A stretch of DNA of 64,000 nucleotides from Chondromyces crocatus. GTDB lineage: Bacteria > Myxococcota_A > Polyangia > Polyangiales > Polyangiaceae. The notes beneath the pieces are model-generated. The model made no database searches and was not told the origin of the DNA. It worked only from the letters and a program-made list of their open reading frames with translations. The position numbers were made by a program, and so were the translations under genes. The stretch is from positions 6,526,525-6,590,524 of the forward strand of contig NZ_CP012159.1 in the NCBI RefSeq assembly GCF_001189295.1. Direction: 5' to 3'. Shown one piece after another: positions 53,386 to 62,300 of the stretch. Every line of letters starts with the position of its first letter. Positions within the stretch are counted from its first letter, which is position 1.

Positions 53386-56300
53386 TCAAAGCTCCTCGCC
53401 TTGACCATCCAGCTCGCCTTGGACCAGGGCGGCGAAGTCCTCGTCGGACATGCCGGCCAGGTTCTGCTCCATCAGGTCGTCGTCGGCTGCGCCTTCCGCA
53501 TCCGCGGCCACCTCGATCGCCACGTCGGGCCGCCCCGCCGCGTCGGCGCCTGCACCCGGCGCACCAGCGGTCCCTGCTCCGTGACCGATCTTGCTGCCGA
53601 GGTGCTCGGTCAGGGTGGCGATGGTGGGGTACGTCCAGACCAGCGTCGCCGACAGCGTGAGGCGGAGGCCGGCCTCGATCCGGTTGCGCAGTTCCAGGCC
53701 GGTGAGCGAGTCGATCCCGAGGCCCTTGAAGGGCGCATGGCGCTCGATGCGCGCGGGTTCGAGCTGGAGCACCTGGCCCACCTGATCGCGGAGGAACTGT
53801 TCGAGCAGCCCAGGGCGCGCCTCGGAGGGCGCGGCGTGCAGGGCGTCGAGCACGGCAGAGCGGCCACCGCCGCGCGGCTTGCCCCGGGTGGCGTCGCGGG
53901 CGAGGTCCGAGAGGAGCGGCGAGGAGGCGGCCTGCGGGTAGAACTCGATCCACTGGCGCACGTCGAGCGCGAGGACGCCGAGCTGGTCGCCGCCGACCGC
54001 GAGGAGGTGGCCGAGGGCGTCGTTGCCTTCCGCGGGGGAGAGGCCGCGCATGCCACGCTGCGCGAGGCGGGAGCCGCGGTTGTCCTGCGAGGCCGCGAGC
54101 CCGACCTCCGAGAAGGCGCCCCAGTTGACGCTGAGGGCAGGGAGACCGAGGGCACGCCGGTGGTGCGCGAGGGCGTCGAGGAAGGCGTTGGCCGCGGCGT
54201 AGTTGCCCTGCCCGGGTGAGCCGAGGAGGGAGGCGGCGGACGAGTAGAGGACGAAGGCGTCGAGGGGCAGCGCCTTCGTCAGCTCGTGAAGGTTCCAGGC
54301 GCCCGCGATCTTCGGGGCCATGACCTTGCGGAAGCTCTCCAGGTCCTGTGCGGTGAGGAGGCGGTCGTCGAGCACGCCGGCGGCGTGGATCACGCCGCGA
54401 AGCGCTGGCATGCGCTCGGCGATGCGCGCGAAGGTGGCGGCCAGCGCGCCGCGATCGGCGACGTCGACGGCCTCCGTGAGCACGGTGGCGCCCAGCGCTC
54501 GAAGCTCGGCGAGGGCGTCGTGCTGCGCGGTGGTGGTGGGGGCACTGCGGCCGAGGAGGGCGAGGTGGCGTGCGCCCGAGGTGACGAGCCAGCGCGCGAG
54601 GGAGAGCCCGAGCCCGCCGAGGCCTCCGGTGATGAGGTACGTGGCGTCGGCTCGGACCGCGAACGCGGGGTGCGCCGCAGGCCGGACGGGGACGGTCGGG
54701 GAGTCGAGGGTGACGACGATCTTGCCGATGTGGCGCGCGTTCACCATGTGCTGGAAGGCGTCGCCGTGGGCCGCGATGGGGAACGCGGTGTGCGGGAGCG
54801 GCTGGAGCGCGCCCTGCTCGACGAGCGCGAGCATCTCCTCGAACAGCGCGCGCACGCGCTCGGGGCGCTTGCGGCTCATGTCCATGAGGTCGACCAGCGC
54901 GAAGGAGAGGTTGCGCAGGAAGGGCCGCAGACCGAGCTGCGCGTTGGCGACGTAGTCGCGCATGCCGAGCTCGATGAAGCGGCCATGGTCGCGGAGCAGC
55001 TCCAGGCTCTTGGGGATGAAGTCGCCCGAGAGGGAGTTCAGGACCACGTCGACCCCCTCGCCCTGGGTCCAGGCCTGGATGTCTTGCACGAAGCGCAGGG
55101 AGCGGGAGTCGGAGATGTGCTGAACGCCGAGGGCGCGCAGGTGCGCGTGCTTCTCCGGACTGCTGGCGGTCGCGAAGATCTCGGCGCCGACGTGGCGTGC
55201 CCACTGGACGGCAGCGAGGCCGACGCCCCCCGTGGCCGCGTGGATGAGGATGCGCTCCCCCGGAGCGAGCCGCGCGACGTGCGCGAGGGCGTAGTACGCG
55301 GAGAGGTGCGCGATGGGGAGGGTCGCCGCTTCCTCGGGCGTGAGGCGTGCGGGTTTCGGCAGCACCAGGGTGGCCGGGGTGGTGACGAAGGAGCCCATGG
55401 TGCCGCGGGCGACGGCAACGACCTCCTGGCCTGGCTGGAGGTGGGTGACGCCCTCGCCAACGGCGACGACGACGCCCGCGCACTCGCCCCCGAACGGGAG
55501 GGGCTCGTCGGGGTTGGCGTTCGGAAGCGCGCCGAGCGCGAGAAGCACGTCGCGGAAGTTCATGCCCGCGGCCTGGATCCGGATCTCCACCTCGCCGGGC
55601 CCCGGGGGGCGGCGCTCGGTGGTGCGGAGGGCGAGGCGATCGAGGACGCCAGGCTGGTCGCTCTCCAGGCGGAACGCGAGGTCCGCCGCCGGCACGAGGG
55701 TGGGCGTGTCGACGGTCGCGGACGCCTCGGGGGCGCGTCGCTGGAGCCGCGCAGCGAAGCGGCCATCGAGGCGCAGGGCGATCTCCTCTTCGTCCCGCGT
55801 GCTGGCGAGCAGCTCCTGGAGGAGCGCGTCGGCTTCTCCTGGGGTGGGCTGCGCCGCGAGATCGATGCGGGTGCAGTCCAGCTCCGGGTGCTCGTAGGCG
55901 ATGGTGCGGGCGAGGCCCCAGAGGGGCGCCTGGGCGATGGAGACGTCGCGGTCCGAGGCGCCGACGCGATGGACACCGCGCGTGACGAGCCAGAGGCGCG
56001 GCGGGTTCCTCGTCACCCTGCGGGCGTGGGCTTGCAGGATCTGCAAGACGCTGCCGCAGAGGGCAGCCTGGTCGTGCTCCAGCGAGGCCAGGGTGGTGGC
56101 CGCGGGCGAGGTGGCGTCGAGGCCGAGCAAGTGGACGATGCCGCGGCAAGGGACGCCGTCGGCCGAGGCGCGCTCCAGCAGCGCGTCGACCTCGGCGGGG
56201 GTGGAGAGGTCGCTCTCGACGGCCTCGACACCGGCCGGAGGCGCCACGCCACGAGGGACGACGGCGAGGGCCGGGATGCCCTGCTCGACGAGGGCCGTGA

Positions 56301-59300
56301 GGAGCGCCTGCGCGGTGCCGCTCCGGTCCGCGAGCACCAGAAAGCGTCCCGCCGTGGGTGACGCGGCAGGCACGGGCGCGAGGGCCGGCTGCCAGTGCAG
56401 CGAGAGGTAGAGGTCGTCGTCGGTACGCCGAGGTGCCTCCAGGAACTGCACGCGCAGGCCGAGGGCCTCGGCGATCACCTGGCCATTGCCATCCAGAAGG
56501 AGCACGTCGCCCTCGACGGCGCGCGCGTCGGCGGGCAGGTCACGCAAGCGCGCGTGACACCAGACCTCGGCGCCAGGGCGCTGGAAGAGGCGGACGCGCT
56601 CCAGCGCGACAGGCACGGCCGGGCCGCCAGGGCCCGACGCGGACACGGCCGCGCTGAGCGTCTGGAAAGCGGCGTCGAGCAGGGCGGGATGGAGCGCGTA
56701 CGGCTCACCGGGATCCGCCGGCTGCAAGCGGGCGAGGGCCTCGCGGTCTCCTCGCCAGAGCTGCTGGACGCGCTGGAACGCCGGGCCGTACTGGAGCCCT
56801 TGCGCACCGAGCGCCTCGTAGTGGTGCGCCGCCTCCACCGGGGTCGCGCACTGCCCCTGCAAGGCTTCGAGGGACGTCCGTGGCGGGGTGACCGCGCCCT
56901 CGGCCGTGGGGGTCGCCGCGCGCACCAGCACCGAAGCGTGGAGCGTCCAGTCCCGCGCCGTCGCCTGCGGGTTCAGGCTGGAGATGCGCACCGAGAGGCC
57001 CCCTCCCCCTTCCTCGGTCAGCGCGATCTGCACCGTGGTGGGCTGCCCTTCGTGCAGTGTCAGCGCCTCGTGGAAGGTCAGCGTGTCGAGGACGTGGACG
57101 CCAGCGCCGAGGGTACGCTCGGCAGCCGCGAGGGCCATCTCCACGTAGGCCGCACCGGGAAGCACGGCGGCTTCCTGGATCCGGTGATCGGCGAGCCACG
57201 AGGGAGCATCCGTTCGCAGCTCGGCTTGCCAGAAGTGCGTTCCAGGCTGCGTCGATGACGCGAAGGCGCCACCCAGCAGCGGGTGATCCCCTCCGCGGGG
57301 GGCCCCGTCGCGCGTGGCCTCCGGGTCGGACACGTCGTCCAGCCAGAAGCGCTCCCGCTGGAAGGGATAGGTCGGCAGGGAGGCGCACTGGCCTCCCTCG
57401 GGGTACAGCCCCTCGAACCGGACCGGGTAGCCGCGCGCGTACAGCCCTCCCAGCCCGCTGAGCAGCGACCCGCGCTCGTCCTGGCCGCGTCGCACGCTGG
57501 CGACACCGGCTGCAACGTCTTCCCCCGCCTGCCGCAGCATCGGCTCCATCGCCGGCAGCAGCACCGGGTGCGGGCCCACCTCCACGAACAGCGTGTGACC
57601 GTCGTCCAGCAGCTGCTGCACCGCGCGCGCGAACTGCACCGGCTCACGCACGTTCCTCGCCCAGTACCCGGCCGTGAACGCGCCGCCCTCCTGCACCCCG
57701 CCCGTCACCGTCGAGTAGATCGGGCACTGCTCCGCCTGCGGGGAGAGCCCCTTCAGCGCTTCGCGCAGCTCTGGCAGCAGCGGCTCCACCTGCGGGCTGT
57801 GCGAGGCCACGTCGATCTTCACCCGACGGCAGAACACGCCCTCCGCTTCCAGGCTCGACAGCAGCGCGTCCAGCGCCTCCGGGTCCCCCGAGATCCCTGT
57901 CGTCTGCGGGTTGTTCACCACCGCCACCGACAGCAGGTGCTCGCGTCCTTGCAGCCGCTTCGCCACCTCTTCCTGAGGCAGCTCCACCACCCCGATCGTC
58001 CCCTGCCCGCTGATCCGGTGCATCAGCCGGCTGCGGTGACAGACCACCTGCGCCGCGTCCCGCAGGCTCAGCACACCGGCCACATGCGCCGCCGCGATCT
58101 CGCCCAGGCTGTGGCCCACCACTGCGTCCGGCGTCACGCCCCACGAGGCCCACAGCGCCGCCAGCGAGACCCCCACGCCGAACAGCACCGGCTGCACCAC
58201 GTCCGTTCGCTCCAGCGGCGGCGTGTCCGCGTCCCCGCGCAGCACTGCCGACAGCGACCAGTCCACGTGCTCGCTCAGCGCGGCCTCGCACGCCGCGATC
58301 GCCGCTGCGAACACCGGCTCCTCCGCAAGCAGCTGCCGCCCCATCCCCACCCACTGCCCACCGTACCCCGGGAACACGAACGCCACCCGGGGACGAAGCT
58401 CGGGACCGACACGCCCCGCGCTGAGACCAGGATGCGCACGCCCCTCTGTGAAGGCGATCAATGCCGCGGCGATCTCCGCGCGATCCCGGCCGACGGCGAC
58501 GGCGCGGTGATCGTGGTGAGCCCGGCGCACACCGGCCGTGTAGACCACGTCGCGGAGGGCCGAGACGTCGTCCTTCAGGGCGCCGAGGTGCGCCGCGTAG
58601 AGCGAAGCCAGAGCCGTCAGGGCCTCCGGGCTGCGCGCGGAGAGCGGGAGCAGAAGCGGCAAGCGCACGGCTGTTGCAGCCGCTTCGACCGCTTGGGCGG
58701 GCGCCTCCTCCAGCACCACGTGGGCGTTCGTTCCGCTCATCCCGAACGAGCTCACGCCTGCCACGCGCCGCCGCTCCCCACGACGCCAGGGGATGCGCTC
58801 GGTCGGGATGTAGAAGGGCGTGTCGTCGAGCGAGATGCGCGGGTTCAGCGCCTTGAAGTGCAGGTGGCGGGGGATGGTCTCGTGCTGGAGCGAGAGCACG
58901 ACCTTGAGGATCCCGGCGACCCCGGCGGCCGCTTCGAGGTGGCCGAGGTTCGTCTTCACCGAGCCGATGGGGCACGTGGAGCCGTCCGCACGCGGGGCGC
59001 CCAGCGCGGCCTTCAAGGCCTCCATTTCGATGGGATCGCCGAGGGAGGTCCCCGTCCCGTGTGCCTCGATGTACCCCAGCTCCGAGGGCTCGACGCGCGC
59101 GTCCGCGAGCGACTGGCGCAGGAGGGCCTGCTGCGAGAGCACGTTGGGGGTGGTGAGGCCGGTGGAGCGGCCATCCTGGTTGACCGCGGAGCCGCGGATC
59201 AGCGCGATGATCCGGTCGCCGTCGCGCTGCGCGTCCGAGAGGCGCTTGAGCACCAGGACGCCGCAGCCCTCGCCGCGGACGAAGCCGTTGGCGCTGGCGT

Positions 59301-62300
59301 CGAAGGCCTTGCAGCGGCCGTCGGGGGAGACGGCTTGCGTCTTCGCCACGAGGTACATCGTGGTGCGGGAGAGCATGACGTTGACGCCCCCCGCGAGCGC
59401 CATCTGGCTCTCGCCCTTGCGCAAGCTCTGGCAGGCGAGGTGCACCGCGACGAGCGAGGAGGAGCACGCGGTGTCCACCGCCAGCGTGGGGCCTTCGAGG
59501 CCGAGGACGTACGCGAGGCGTCCTGGCGCGAAGCACGTGGCCGTGCCGGTGGCCGAGTAGGCGTCGAGGTGGCTCACGCCGCGGGCGGTGACGCGGCGCT
59601 GGTAGTCGAGCGTCATCATGCCGATGAACACGCCGGTGCGGCTGCCGACGAGGCGGTCGGCGGGCTGGCCGGCATGCTCCAGCGCCTCCCAGGCGACTTC
59701 CAGGAGGAGCCGCTGCTGCGGGTCGAGGCTCTGGGCCTCGCGGGGCGCGATGCCGAAGAACGCTGCGTCGAAGGTATCGACCTGGTCGAGGAACCCACCC
59801 CAGCGCGTGCCGGGCAGGTCCTTGTCGGGTGCGCCGACGGGCCAGCGCTCGACGGGGATCTCGCGGACCCCATCGACGCCTCGCTCCAGAACCTGCCAGA
59901 AGGCTTCCGGATCCGTTCCGCCGCCCGGGAGACGACAGCTCATGCCGATGATGGCGATGGGTTCCGTCGCCAGGCTCTCCTGGGCCGCGAGCTCGTCCTG
60001 GAGAGCGTCGATGGTGGCGAGCGCTTGCTGGAGCTGCGCGTCGTGGGGCGTTCCCTCCGGAGCGCGGGTCGCGTCGGGCGCTCCGGGGAGCGAGACGCGG
60101 GCGGGAGCCCCGGGACGAGCCTCCGCCAGGGCGGCCCGGGCGGAGGTCACCACCGTGGAAGGCGCCACGCGCGGGGTGACCTCCAGGGTGGGGAGGAGCT
60201 GTTCGAGGAGGTGCTCGGCGAGCGCCGCGACGCTGGCGTACGTCCAGATCAGGGTGGCCGAGAGGGTCAGACCGAGACCCGCTTCGAGGCGGTTGCGCAG
60301 TTCGAGGCCGGTCAGGGAGTCGACGCCGAGGTTCTTGAAAGGGGCGCGCCAGGCGATGCGCGCAGGGTCGAGCTGGAGAACGTGAGCGACCTCGTCACGA
60401 ACGAAGCGCTCCAGGGCGGCGCGGCGGGCGGCTGGGGCGACGGCGCGCAGGGCTTCCCGGGCGGTGCCGCGCTGGGTCGCCGCGCGACGCCCCCGGGTGA
60501 CACCGCGCGCGAGTTCGGAGAGAAGCGGCGAGGAGGCGGCCTGCGGGTAGAACTCGATCCACTGGCGCAGGTCGATGGGCACGGCGCCGAGCTGGGCGTC
60601 GCTCGCGCCGAGCAGGCGGCCGAGGATCGCGACACCTTCGGCAGGGGTGAGGCTGCGCAGGCCGCGCTGGGCGAGGCGGGTGCCACGGCTGGCCTGGGCG
60701 GCCGCCATGCCGGCTTCCGAGAAGCTTCCCCAGCCGATGCTGATCGCGGGGAGGCCGAGGGCGCGGCGGTGGTGCGCGAGGGCATCGAGGAAGGCGTTGG
60801 CCGCGGCGTAGTTGGCCTGGCCTGGAGAGCCGAGGAGCGCCGCCCCCGAGGAGTACAGGACGAAGAAGTCGAGCGCGGTCTCGCGGGTGAGGGCGTGAAG
60901 GTTCCACGCGCCCGCGACCTTCGGCGCCATGACCTTGCGGAGCTTCGCGACGTCCTGCTGCAAGAGCAGGGCATCGTCGAGGACACCGGCGGCGTGGACG
61001 ATGCCGCGCAAGGGGGGGAGTGTGGCGCGTAGATCGTCCAGGAGCTGGCCGAGCTGCGTCGCATCCTGGACGTCGGCCTGAGCGACCCGGACCGACGCGC
61101 CGGCCTCGGCGAGCGCGGCGAGCGCCGCGTGCTGCTCGGGTGTCGTGGCGCCGCTCCTGCCGAGGAGGACGAGGTGACGCGCTCCCTGGTCGACCATCCA
61201 GCGCGCGATCGAGAGGCCGAGTCCGCCGAGGCCGCCGGTGATGAGGTAGCTACCATCCGCGCGGAGGGCGGGGTTCACCGCGTCTCCCGCCGAGGCCAGC
61301 GCCGAAGCGGGCACCTCGCGCGGGGTCTCGGCGCGCCGCAGGAGCCGCGCGGCGAAGCGGCCATCGGAGCGCAGGGCGATCTCTTCTTCGTCCCGCGTGG
61401 CCGTGGACAGTTCCTGGACGAGGGCGTGAACTTCGTCGGGCGCAGGCTGCGCGCCGAGGTCGATGCGGGTGCAGTCCAGCTCCGGGTGCTCGTAAGCGAG
61501 GGTGCGCGCGAGGCCCCAGAGGGGCGCCTGGGCTGGCGCGACGCGCTCGTCCGAGGGGACGACGCGGTGGACGCCACGGGTGACGAGCCAGAGACGCGGC
61601 GGGTTCCTCGAGGTCCTGCGATCGAGGGCCTGCACGAGGTGGATCACGCTGCCGCAGAGGACGGTCTCGTCACGCTCCAGGGAGGCCGCCGTGGTGGCCT
61701 CGGGCGGGGTGGCGTCGAGGCTGAGGAGGTGGACGACGCCGCGGCAGGGGATGCCCTCCGCGAAGGCGCGTTCGAGCACGGCATCGAGGCCGTCGGAGCG
61801 CTCCGGATCGAACGCCACGGTCTCGACACCGGTCGGGAACTCCACGCCGTGGGGCACAGCGGCGAGCGCAGGAATGCCATGCTCGGCGAGGGCTGCGAGC
61901 AGGGCCTGCGCCGTGCCGCTCCGATCCGCGAGCACCAGAAGGCGCCCTGGTGAGGGCGGATCGGCGAGAACGGGCGCGAGCGCAGGCTGCCAGTGCAGGG
62001 AGAGGAACAGGTCCTCCTCGGCGCGCCGCGGAGCCTCCAGGAGCTGCACGCGCAGGCCGAGGGCCTCGGCGATCACCTGGCCATCGCCATCGAGCAGGAG
62101 CACGTCCCCCTCGACCGCGCGCGCGTCGGCGGGCAGGTCACGCAGGCGGACATGGCACCAGACCTCGGCGCCCGGTCGCTGGAAGAGGCGGAACTGCTGC
62201 AGCCCGACGGGCATCACCGGGCCACGGTGGCGGGCAGCGGGCATCGCGGCACTGAGCGTCTGGAACGCGGCATCGAGCAGCGCCGGGTGCACCGCGTGGA